Assembly (NCBI RefSeq): GCF_021462825.1
Contig: NZ_JAKEEB010000001.1
Span: forward strand, 124,001 to 188,000
Length of the DNA stretch: 64,000 nucleotides
Source of the DNA: Streptomyces glomeratus
GTDB lineage: Bacteria > Actinomycetota > Actinomycetes > Streptomycetales > Streptomycetaceae
Reading direction: 5' to 3'
The notes beneath the pieces were generated by a model that saw nothing but the letters and a program-made list of their open reading frames with translations, searched no databases and was not told the origin of the DNA. The position numbers and the translations under genes are program-made. How positions within the stretch are numbered: position 1 is the stretch's first letter; every line of letters begins with the position of its first letter. Of the stretch, positions 25,913 through 32,884 are shown in pieces.

Positions 25913-28252
25913 GTGGTGGATCAGCTGACGCAGCACGATCCGCGGCGGATCGGGCCGTTCGAGGTGCTGGGACGGCTGGGTGCCGGCGGCATGGGGCTGG
26001 TCTATCTCGCGCGCTCGGCGTCGGGCCGGCGTGTGGCGATCAAGACGGTGCGCACGGAGCTGGCCGAGGACCAGCTGTTCCGGGTGCGCTTCACACGTGA
26101 GGTGGAGGCCGCCCGGGCGGTCTCCGGCTTCTACACGGCGGCCGTGGTCGACGCCGACCCGCGCGCGGCCGTGCCGTGGCTCGCCACCGCATATGTGCCC
26201 GCGCCCTCCCTCGAGGAGATAGTGACCGAGTGCGGGCCGCTGCCGGCCCAGGCGGTGCGCTGGCTGGCCGCGGGTGTGGCGGAGGCGTTGCAGTCCATCC
26301 ACGGGGCGGGCCTGGTCCACCGTGACCTCAAGCCGTCGAACGTCCTCGTCGTCGAGGACGGCCCCCGGGTGATCGACTTCGGTATCGCCTCCGGCGTATC
26401 GAACACACGTCTGACGATGACGAACGTCGCGGTCGGTACGCCCGCCTACATGTCGCCCGAACAGGCGAAGGACTCGCGCAGCGTGACCGGGGCGAGCGAT
26501 GTCTTCTCGCTCGGCTCGATGCTCGTCTTCGCGGCCACCGGCCATCCCCCCTTCCACGGCGCCAACCCCGTCGAGACCGTCTTCATGCTGCTGCGCGAGG
26601 GCCCGGACCTGTCCGGCCTGCCGGACGAGCTGCGCCCGCTCATCGAGTCCTGCATGCAGATGGAGGCCACCGCCCGCCCCAACCCGGCCGACCTGCAGGC
26701 CCAGCTCGCACCCCACCTCTTCGGCTCCGGCTCCGACGACAGCGGTACGGCCTCGGCATGGCTGCCCGAGAAGGCCGTCAGCCTGATCGAGGCCCGCCGC
26801 GGCGGGCGCCCGCCGGCCGGCCCGTCCTCCTCCGGCAACCGCAGCGGCGGTGCAGGCGCCGCACGGCCCGCGTTGCCGCCCCCGCCGTCGCACGACCCGG
26901 TGCCGATGCCGGTCGGCGCCCCCGACGGCGGACCGGTACGGCTCGCGGGCGCATCGGTGCCGATCGGTCCCGGACCGCGGGTCGCCGACGCCCGCGCGGC
27001 CGCCGTGAAGGCCCCTCCCCCCGAGGCGGGCCTCGCCGCGTCCTGGTCCCGGCCGGCCGCCGGGGTCAACGGCGCGGCCGGAGCCGTGCCCGCGATCGCG
27101 CCCCCGCCCCCGGAGACGGCCTCCGGCTGGCGCCCGTGGCGCTTCCGCATGTCCAACGACGTCTGGGGCACACCGGCGGTCGCCGACGACCTCGTGTACG
27201 TGACCTCCTTCGAAGTGCACGCCCTGGACGTGGCCACGGGCCGTCGCCGCTTCAAGACACGCGACGTCGCCTGGTCGATGGCGGTCGCCGACGGCCGCGT
27301 CCACGCCTCGGACGGCCCCACGCTCTTCGCCCTGGACGCCCGCGAGGGCACGGACCTGTGGCGGCTGTCCCTGGACGGCTGGGTGTACTCCCTCAAGGCC
27401 GACCGGGGCACGGTCGTCACCGGGACGCGCGGCGGCGGCGTCCAGGCCTGGGAGGCGTCCAACGGGCAGAAGCTGTGGGAGATCGGCGGCGCCCAGACCG
27501 ACTTCGAGTCACCGGAGGCCGGGCCGGCGGTCCACGACGGCACGGTGTACGTGTGGAAGGACGCCCGGCTGCGGGCCCTTCAGGCCCGTACGGGCGAGGA
27601 ACGCTGGTCCTACCCGATCGGCGACGCGGCGTCCTGCGGCGGCGTCCCGGTGCGCCTGACGCACGCGTCGGACGGCTGTGTGTACGTCTCGGCCGGCACC
27701 CGGGTGCTGGCCGTCGAGGTGGCGACCGGCATGGTGCGCTGGCACTTCGAGGCGCCGGCGGTGTTCCTGTCCCCTCCTGCCTTCGTGCCCGGCCCGGCGG
27801 TCACCGGCGGCGGCATCTACCTCGCGGACTACCTCGGCACGGTCTACGCCCTCGACGCGGCGGACGGCCGCGACCGCTGGCGCATCGCGACCGAGTCGCG
27901 GGCGGCCGTCGACCCCGTACTGGTCGCCGCGGGACACGTCCACGTCGGCAGCGGCAAGGGCCTGTACACCCTGGACGCGGTCACGGGCACCCCGAAGTGG
28001 CGCTTCCAGGCGGGCGGCGACATCGTGGGCACCCCGGCGGTCGCGGAGGGCCGTATCCACTTCGGCTCCACGGACCACCTGCTGTACACGCTGAAGGCCG
28101 ACGACGGGCGCCTGCGCTGGAAGCTGGCCACGGGCGGGGAGATCACCGGCGCGCCCGTGGTGAAGGACGGCGTGGTGTACGCGTGCAGCAAGGACCGCTG
28201 TGTGTACGCGCTGGACGCGGAGAAGGGAACGGGCACGGCGCGCACGGCCTGA
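25913..28252 (+). CDS. AfsK-like Ser/Thr protein kinase with PQQ-type beta-propeller
   Basis: This 779-residue protein has an N-terminal Hanks-type kinase: G-loop GAGGMG at 23-28, Lys44 in [12 protein letters not shown] at 136-143, DFG at 155-157 and [11 protein letters not shown] Pro/Ala-rich linker (about 290-400) leads to a C-terminal propeller of repeated [20 protein letters not shown]-like blades. No membrane helix is seen. This is the layout of AfsK, which phosphorylates AfsR-type regulators in Streptomyces. A BTAD/NB-ARC regulator of that class is encoded 4.6 kb away (32885). Whether the two interact is unknown; AfsK has paralogues. GTG 25913 was chosen over 25916 on ribosome-site spacing. 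Confidence 0.88.
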   Translation: MVDQLTQHDPRRIGPFEVLGRLGAGGMGLVYLARSASGRRVAIKTVRTELAEDQLFRVRFTREVEAARAVSGFYTAAVVDADPRAAVPWLATAYVPAPSLEEIVTECGPLPAQAVRWLAAGVAEALQSIHGAGLVHRDLKPSNVLVVEDGPRVIDFGIASGVSNTRLTMTNVAVGTPAYMSPEQAKDSRSVTGASDVFSLGSMLVFAATGHPPFHGANPVETVFMLLREGPDLSGLPDELRPLIESCMQMEATARPNPADLQAQLAPHLFGSGSDDSGTASAWLPEKAVSLIEARRGGRPPAGPSSSGNRSGGAGAARPALPPPPSHDPVPMPVGAPDGGPVRLAGASVPIGPGPRVADARAAAVKAPPPEAGLAASWSRPAAGVNGAAGAVPAIAPPPPETASGWRPWRFRMSNDVWGTPAVADDLVYVTSFEVHALDVATGRRRFKTRDVAWSMAVADGRVHASDGPTLFALDAREGTDLWRLSLDGWVYSLKADRGTVVTGTRGGGVQAWEASNGQKLWEIGGAQTDFESPEAGPAVHDGTVYVWKDARLRALQARTGEERWSYPIGDAASCGGVPVRLTHASDGCVYVSAGTRVLAVEVATGMVRWHFEAPAVFLSPPAFVPGPAVTGGGIYLADYLGTVYALDAADGRDRWRIATESRAAVDPVLVAAGHVHVGSGKGLYTLDAVTGTPKWRFQAGGDIVGTPAVAEGRIHFGSTDHLLYTLKADDGRLRWKLATGGEITGAPVVKDGVVYACSKDRCVYALDAEKGTGTARTA

Positions 28253-28312
28253 GCCGCGCGGGTGTGGACGGCCGACGTACAGGGCGACGGCCGCCGTCGG
28301 GCGCCCCCGTGC

Positions 28313-29092
28313 TCACCGCACCCGGTGGCCCTCCGTCCGCCGGCCGGTGAACAGCTCCGCCTGCCGTTCCGGTGGCAGGTTTCCGAGCGCGATCAGCTGC
28401 GGCGCCTGGGCGAAGGCCTGCGCGCGCGCCGCCTCCTTCGCCGCCCACAGGGCCCGCACGGTGCCCTGGACCCCCTCCGGCGGATAGGACGCGATGACCT
28501 CGGCGCAGCGCACCGCCGCCTTCACCGCCCCACCGGCCTCGGTGAGTTCGGACACCAGACCGACCTCGTAGGCCCGCCGTGCCGAGATCCGCTCCGCGGT
28601 GCCCATCAGGGCCATGCGCGCCGCCTCTCCGCAGGGCATCCGGTGCGCCATGTAGACGGACTCGTACGCGCTGACCATCCCGTAGGTGGTGTGCGGGTCG
28701 AAAAAGGTCGCGGAGGTGTCCGCCACGACGAACTCGCTCTCGCCCAGCAGATAGAACGCCCCTCCGCAGACCATCCCCCGCACGGCGGCGATCACCGGCT
28801 TCCACAGGTCGTTCGCCTTCGGTCCGACCCGGAGCAGCGGATCGTCCACCATGTACGGCGAGCGGGGCTGCGGCACCCGCGTGTCCCGGTCGATCCCCGT
28901 GCAGAAGGCCCGCTCGCCCGCCCCCGTGAGCACGACGGCCCGTACGGAGTCGTCGAACCGCAACCCTCCCCAGCAGGAGCGCAGTTCGCCGGCCATCGCC
29001 GTATCGATCGCATTGAGCTTGGCCGGCCGGTCCAGAGTGACGACCGCTACACCCGTGGACCGGTCGGCGGCGACCCGCAGCCCCCCGCTCAC
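28313..29092 (-). CDS. Enoyl-CoA hydratase/isomerase-family protein, divergent active site
   Basis: This 259-residue crotonase-fold protein has the first oxyanion segment at ERAFCTGID and a second at GMVCGGAFYLLGESEFVVAD. The segment that normally carries the catalytic Glu or Asp reads FDPHTTYGMVSAYESVYMA, unlike ordinary hydratases, so the reaction may be non-standard (retro-aldol, isomerisation or hydrolysis). The GTG at 29092 overlaps the DUF35 stop (GTGA). It is the last gene of the thiolase-DUF35-hydratase operon read leftward from the double operator at 30697/30724. Confidence 0.82.
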   Translation of the reverse strand: MSGGLRVAADRSTGVAVVTLDRPAKLNAIDTAMAGELRSCWGGLRFDDSVRAVVLTGAGERAFCTGIDRDTRVPQPRSPYMVDDPLLRVGPKANDLWKPVIAAVRGMVCGGAFYLLGESEFVVADTSATFFDPHTTYGMVSAYESVYMAHRMPCGEAARMALMGTAERISARRAYEVGLVSELTEAGGAVKAAVRCAEVIASYPPEGVQGTVRALWAAKEAARAQAFAQAPQLIALGNLPPERQAELFTGRRTEGHRVR

Positions 29093-29517
29093 GGCTGCTC
29101 CGCGACCCACCGCGGCAGCCCGTCCGCGCCGAAGACGACCTGCACCCTCGTACCGATCCGGACCCGGTCGGGTGGTATCGAGTCCAGCGGCGCGCCGTCG
29201 GCGGCGACGAGGTTCCCGACCAGCCGGATACACGGGGCCTCGGCCAGCTCCACCACGACCACGTTGTACGGCGCCCGCGCCGCATAGGCCGGGAGCAGCG
29301 GCGGATGCGGGACGACGTACGACCAGATCCGCCCCTTCCCGCTCACCTTCCGCCACTCGCTCGCGAACGACCGGCAGTGCGGACAGCAGGGGCGCGGCGG
29401 GAAGCGGAGCTCACCGCAGTCGGCGCAGGCCTGGACGCGCAGCTCCCCCCGCCCGGCGTACTCCCAGAAGGGCGCGCCGTCTTCGTCGGGCACGGGGGAC
29501 AGAAGGGTGTCGGCCAT
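29089..29517 (-). CDS. DUF35 OB-fold/zinc-ribbon protein, partner of the adjacent thiolase-fold protein
   Basis: This 142-residue protein has a zinc ribbon with Cys31, Cys34, Cys45 and Cys48 (CADCGELRFPPRPCCPHC) and an OB fold with GRIWSYVVPHPPLLPAY and VVVVELAEAPCIRLVGNLV. In the Ltp2-ChsH2 aldolase, the DUF35 subunit is required for stability and CoA-substrate binding. Here it starts 3 bp after the thiolase-fold stop and overlaps the hydratase start, so all three are co-translated and probably form a complex. Length is normal for the family. Confidence 0.9.
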   Translation of the reverse strand: MADTLLSPVPDEDGAPFWEYAGRGELRVQACADCGELRFPPRPCCPHCRSFASEWRKVSGKGRIWSYVVPHPPLLPAYAARAPYNVVVVELAEAPCIRLVGNLVAADGAPLDSIPPDRVRIGTRVQVVFGADGLPRWVAEQP

Positions 29518-29520
29518 GGA

Positions 29521-30669
29521 TCAGCTCCTCAGCAGCAAGGCGGAGGTCGGTACGCCCTCACCGGCGGTGACCAGACAGGTGGCGGCGCCCGGAACCTGAG
29601 CGGTGCCGGTTCCGCGCAGCTGCTTCACGCCCTCGGTGATCAGGTTGAATCCGTGGACGTAGGCCTCGGACAGCCCGCCGCCCGCGGTGTTGACGGGCAG
29701 CCGCCCGCCGATCTCCAGGGCGCCCCCCTCGGTGAACGCGGCGCCCTCACCTCTGCCGCAGAAGCCGTAGCCCTCGAGGGAGAGCGGTATGAGGGGGGTG
29801 AACGCGTCGTAGATCTGCGCGACGTCCACGTCGTCCGGGGTGAAGTCGGCGTGCTTCCACAGATGCCGGGCCGCCGTCCAGGCCGGGCCGGTGAGCGGGT
29901 CGTCGTTCCAGTAGTTGACCATGCCGTGGTGCTGGGCGGGCAGCCCCTGGGCGGCCGCGTGGACGTACACGGGCCGGTGCGGGCAGTCGCGGGCGCGCTC
30001 GGCGGAGACGATCACGCAGGCCAGTGCGCCGTCGGTCTCGAGGCAGTTGTCGAAGAGGCAGAGCGGCTCACTGATCCACCGGGAGGTCATGTACATCTCC
30101 CGCGTCAGCGGCCGCTCGTACATGATGGCGGCGGGATTCTGGTTGGCCCGGTTCCGGCAGGCGAGGGCCACGTTGAAGAAGTGGTCCCTGGTCGCCCCGT
30201 ACTCGTGCATGTACCGGCGGGCCAGCATGCCGATCTCGTCGACCGGCCTGAGCAGTCCGAAGGGGCGCGTCCACTGGGCCGGTGTGGGCAGTTGGACGGC
30301 GGTGTTCCGCCACGGCCGGGGCCCGCTGCCGCGCTTGCGGGACCGCCAGGCGACGCCGACGGTCGCCTGCCCGGTCGCGACGGCGGCGGCGAGGTGCGCG
30401 ACGGTGGCGCACGAGCCGCCGCCTCCGTACCCGACCTTGCTGAAGAAGGTCAGGTCCCCGAGCCCGAGGGCCTTCGCCACCTCCACCTCGTCGGTCTCCT
30501 CCATGGTGTACGAGGCGAGCGCGTCGACCTCGCCGGGCGCGACGCCGGCGTCGTCGAGGGCGGCGAGGATGGCGCGACAGGCCAGGGCCTTCTCGGACTC
30601 CGGGAGCCGCTTGGCGAAGGCGGTCTGGCCGATGCCGGCGATGGCGGTGGCGTCCTTGAGCCCTGCCAT
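29521..30669 (-). CDS. Thiolase-fold protein of the Ltp2/SCP-x-like type
   Basis: This 382-residue thiolase-superfamily protein has the conserved late motifs QIYDAFTPLIPLSLEGYGFC and GGRLPVNTAGGGLSEAYVHG. Around the usual nucleophile it reads GYGGGGSCATV (80-90). By ungapped counting the canonical Cys position is Gly, with a Cys four residues on, so thiolase activity is doubtful and retro-aldol cleavage with the DUF35 subunit is the better guess. It is the first gene of a three-gene operon. The ATG at 30669 lies 27 bp from operator site 9 and is divergent from the FadD3-like ligase. Confidence 0.87.
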   Translation of the reverse strand: MAGLKDATAIAGIGQTAFAKRLPESEKALACRAILAALDDAGVAPGEVDALASYTMEETDEVEVAKALGLGDLTFFSKVGYGGGGSCATVAHLAAAVATGQATVGVAWRSRKRGSGPRPWRNTAVQLPTPAQWTRPFGLLRPVDEIGMLARRYMHEYGATRDHFFNVALACRNRANQNPAAIMYERPLTREMYMTSRWISEPLCLFDNCLETDGALACVIVSAERARDCPHRPVYVHAAAQGLPAQHHGMVNYWNDDPLTGPAWTAARHLWKHADFTPDDVDVAQIYDAFTPLIPLSLEGYGFCGRGEGAAFTEGGALEIGGRLPVNTAGGGLSEAYVHGFNLITEGVKQLRGTGTAQVPGAATCLVTAGEGVPTSALLLRS

Positions 30670-30696
30670 GGGTGCACCTCTCCCCCCGACGATTTG

Positions 30697-30711
30697 CTGA
30701 CAGACCGTCAG
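30697..30711. promoter_or_regulatory. Operator-like inverted repeat, site 9
   Basis: CTGACAGACCGTCAG is an exact copy on the thiolase side of the 94-bp divergent region. Confidence 0.78.
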
Positions 30712-30723
30712 GTTACAGCTAAT

Positions 30724-30738
30724 CTGACGGTCAGTCAG
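30724..30738. promoter_or_regulatory. Operator-like inverted repeat, site 10
   Basis: CTGACGGTCAGTCAG is an exact copy 27 bp from site 9, on the FadD3-like side, ending 25 bp before GTG 30764. It also contains an overlapping GGTCAGTCAG register. Confidence 0.78.
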
Positions 30739-30763
30739 CTATGTGTACCGTGGGGAGGTCGCC

Positions 30764-32368
30764 GTGCGCGGTGACGTGGAGTGGGGCGGCATTCCGGGGC
30801 TCGTCCGGAGCGCCGCCCGTCGCTACGGCGACGTGGAGGCGGTGGTCGAGGGCCGCACCCGGATCTCATACGCCGAACTGGGCGCCCGCGTGGACCGCGC
30901 GGCGGCGGCCTGCATGGCGAACGGCGTCGGCGTCGGCGACCGCGTGGCGATCTGGGCCCCCAACACCCTGGACTGGATCGTCTCGGCGCTGGGCGCGGTC
31001 TCGGCGGGCGCGGTCCTGGTCCCCCTCAACACGCGCTTCAAGGGCGGCGAGGCCGCGTACGTCCTGGAGCGGAGCCGGGCGAGGCTGCTGTTCGTCACGG
31101 GCACGTTCCTCGGCACGTCGTACGTGGCCTCCCTGCGCAGAGCGGCAGGACAGGGTCCCGGCGGGGGCCCTCTCCCTCGCCTCCCGCACCTGGAGCAGGT
31201 GGTGGTCCTGGCGGACGACGCACCGTCCGACTTCCGCACCTGGAAGGACTTCCTGGCGAGCGGGGAGGGCGTCGGGGAGCCGGAGGTGCGGCGACGCGCC
31301 TCGGCCGTGACCGGTGAGGCGCCGTCGGACATCATCTTCACCTCGGGCACCACGGGCCGCCCCAAAGGCGCGTTGATCACCCACGCCCAGACACTGCGCG
31401 CATACGGGATCTGGAGCGACCTGGCGGGCCTGCGACAGGGCGACCGCTATCTGATCGTGAACCCCTTCTTCCACACGTTCGGCTACAAGGCCGGCGTGCT
31501 GGCCTGTCTGATGCGGGGCGCGACGATGATCCCGCAGCCGGTGTTCAACGTGGACACGGCACTGGCGAACATCGCCGCGGAGCGGATCTCCGTCCTCCCC
31601 GGCCCGCCCACCCTCCACCAGTCCCTCCTCGACCACCCCTCCCGGGACGCCCACGACCTCTCCGCGCTGCGCCTGGTGGTGACGGGAGCGGCGGTGGTAC
31701 CGCTGCGCCTGGTGGAACGCCTGCGCGGGGAACTCGGCGTCGCGACGGTCCTGACGGCCTACGGCCTGGCGGAGGCGAGCGGTTTCGTGACGATGTGCCG
31801 TCGCGGCGACGACCCGTCACTGATCGCATCCACGTCGGGAAGGGCGATCTCCGGCACGGAGGTCAGAGTGGTGGACCCGAAGGGGGAGGCCCTGCCCCCG
31901 GGCGTTCCCGGGGAGATCCTGGTCCGAGGCTTCAACGTCATGCAGGGCTACTTCGAGGACGCTGCGGCCACGTCGGACGTCCTGGGCCCGGACGGCTGGC
32001 TCCGCACGGGCGACGTGGGCGTACTGGACGGGGCGGGCAACCTTCGCATCACGGACCGCATCAAGGACATGTTCGTCGTCGGCGGCTTCAACGCCTACCC
32101 GGCGGAGATAGAGCAACTCCTCGCACTGCACCCGGATGTGGCGGACGTGGCGGTGATCGGCGTACCGGACACCCGGCTGGGCGAGGTCGGCAAAGCCTAC
32201 GTGGTACGGCGGCCGGGGGCCGTGCTGACCGGTGACGACCTGATCGCCTGGTCCCGCAGGGAGATGGCGAACTACAAGGTCCCGAGGGAGGTGGAGTTCG
32301 TCACGGAACTCCCGAGAAACGCGAGCGGCAAGGTACTGAAGGGAGAACTGCGGGGACGGGGGCGCTGA
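30764..32368 (+). CDS. FadD3-like acyl-CoA synthetase
   Basis: This 534-residue AMP-dependent ligase has the P-loop FTSGTTGRPKGAL at about 192-204, the adenylate motif YGLAEASG, WLRTGDVG, the hinge ITDRIKDMFVVGGFNAYP and the C-terminal catalytic Lys in NASGKVLKGEL. It resembles FadD3, which activates the bicyclic acid HIP in actinobacterial steroid degradation, so a ring-containing or branched acid is a reasonable substrate class (inference). GTG 30764 was chosen because GGAGG lies 5 nt upstream; an earlier GTG (30743) would be nearly leaderless. Operator sites 9 and 10 precede it. Confidence 0.88.
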   Translation: MRGDVEWGGIPGLVRSAARRYGDVEAVVEGRTRISYAELGARVDRAAAACMANGVGVGDRVAIWAPNTLDWIVSALGAVSAGAVLVPLNTRFKGGEAAYVLERSRARLLFVTGTFLGTSYVASLRRAAGQGPGGGPLPRLPHLEQVVVLADDAPSDFRTWKDFLASGEGVGEPEVRRRASAVTGEAPSDIIFTSGTTGRPKGALITHAQTLRAYGIWSDLAGLRQGDRYLIVNPFFHTFGYKAGVLACLMRGATMIPQPVFNVDTALANIAAERISVLPGPPTLHQSLLDHPSRDAHDLSALRLVVTGAAVVPLRLVERLRGELGVATVLTAYGLAEASGFVTMCRRGDDPSLIASTSGRAISGTEVRVVDPKGEALPPGVPGEILVRGFNVMQGYFEDAAATSDVLGPDGWLRTGDVGVLDGAGNLRITDRIKDMFVVGGFNAYPAEIEQLLALHPDVADVAVIGVPDTRLGEVGKAYVVRRPGAVLTGDDLIAWSRREMANYKVPREVEFVTELPRNASGKVLKGELRGRGR

Positions 32369-32450
32369 GGCGGGGGAGTCGAGGCCGGACCGTTGGGCGG
32401 GGCCGGCCCGTGTCCAGGGCTCGCGAGGTGAGCGGAGCAGCAGTCACACT

Positions 32451-32489
32451 TCGGCCGCGGCGGCTCCCCCTCCGCGCCGCCGCGGCCGA
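32451..32489. terminator. Strong hairpin between convergent genes
   Basis: TCGGCCGCGGCGG (32451-32463) and CCGCCGCGGCCGA (32477-32489) form a perfect 13-bp stem around a 13-nt loop. It sits between the FadD3-like stop and the end of the leftward small-peptide gene, so it can terminate both. No U-tract is present. Confidence 0.65.
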
Positions 32490-32509
32490 TCCCCGTGTGG
32501 GAGGAAGGT

Positions 32510-32677
32510 CTAGCTGGGCTCGGACGTGATGTGGACGTTGTCCGGCTTGAAGATGCCGTTGTCCTCGGCCTCGGTGATGTGGACGTTGTCCGGGTTGACC
32601 GTGCCCTCGTCCTTGCCACCGGTGATGTGGACGTTGTCCGGGTCGACGACCGGCTCGTCCTTCGTGGTGTCGCTCAT
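32510..32677 (-). CDS. 55-residue acidic peptide with three PDNVHIT repeats
   Basis: The reading frame from ATG 32677 to TAG 32510 encodes 55 residues with PDNVHIT at 13-19, 29-35 and 45-51. Spacers of nine residues are rich in Asp, Glu, Lys and Gly. GGGGAGGAAG lies 5 nt upstream of the ATG. The exact 16-residue periodicity, retained against shifting spacers, shows coding selection. It resembles small streptomycete proteins sometimes labelled 'sigma-like', for which no function is known. Compact repeated cores could be binding modules or peptide precursor cores, but no processing enzyme is adjacent. It lies just downstream of the SARP-type regulator gene on the same strand. Confidence 0.8.
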   Translation of the reverse strand: MSDTTKDEPVVDPDNVHITGGKDEGTVNPDNVHITEAEDNGIFKPDNVHITSEPS

Positions 32678-32884
32678 GGTGCTTCCTCCCCTTGGAACTC
32701 AACTGAAAACTGGGGCCCGCCCGGCCGTTCCCCCGAATGGACGGCCGGGCGAGCTACCGGGTCGCCTCACCCTAGACCGTGGGCTGGACGACCTCATCGG
32801 CGGTCCGTCCGCCCCCCGACGCAACGGATCGACAGGAAGAGAGTGCCGTGCGGCGATAAACGAACGATGAACGCCGTAGCGGAT

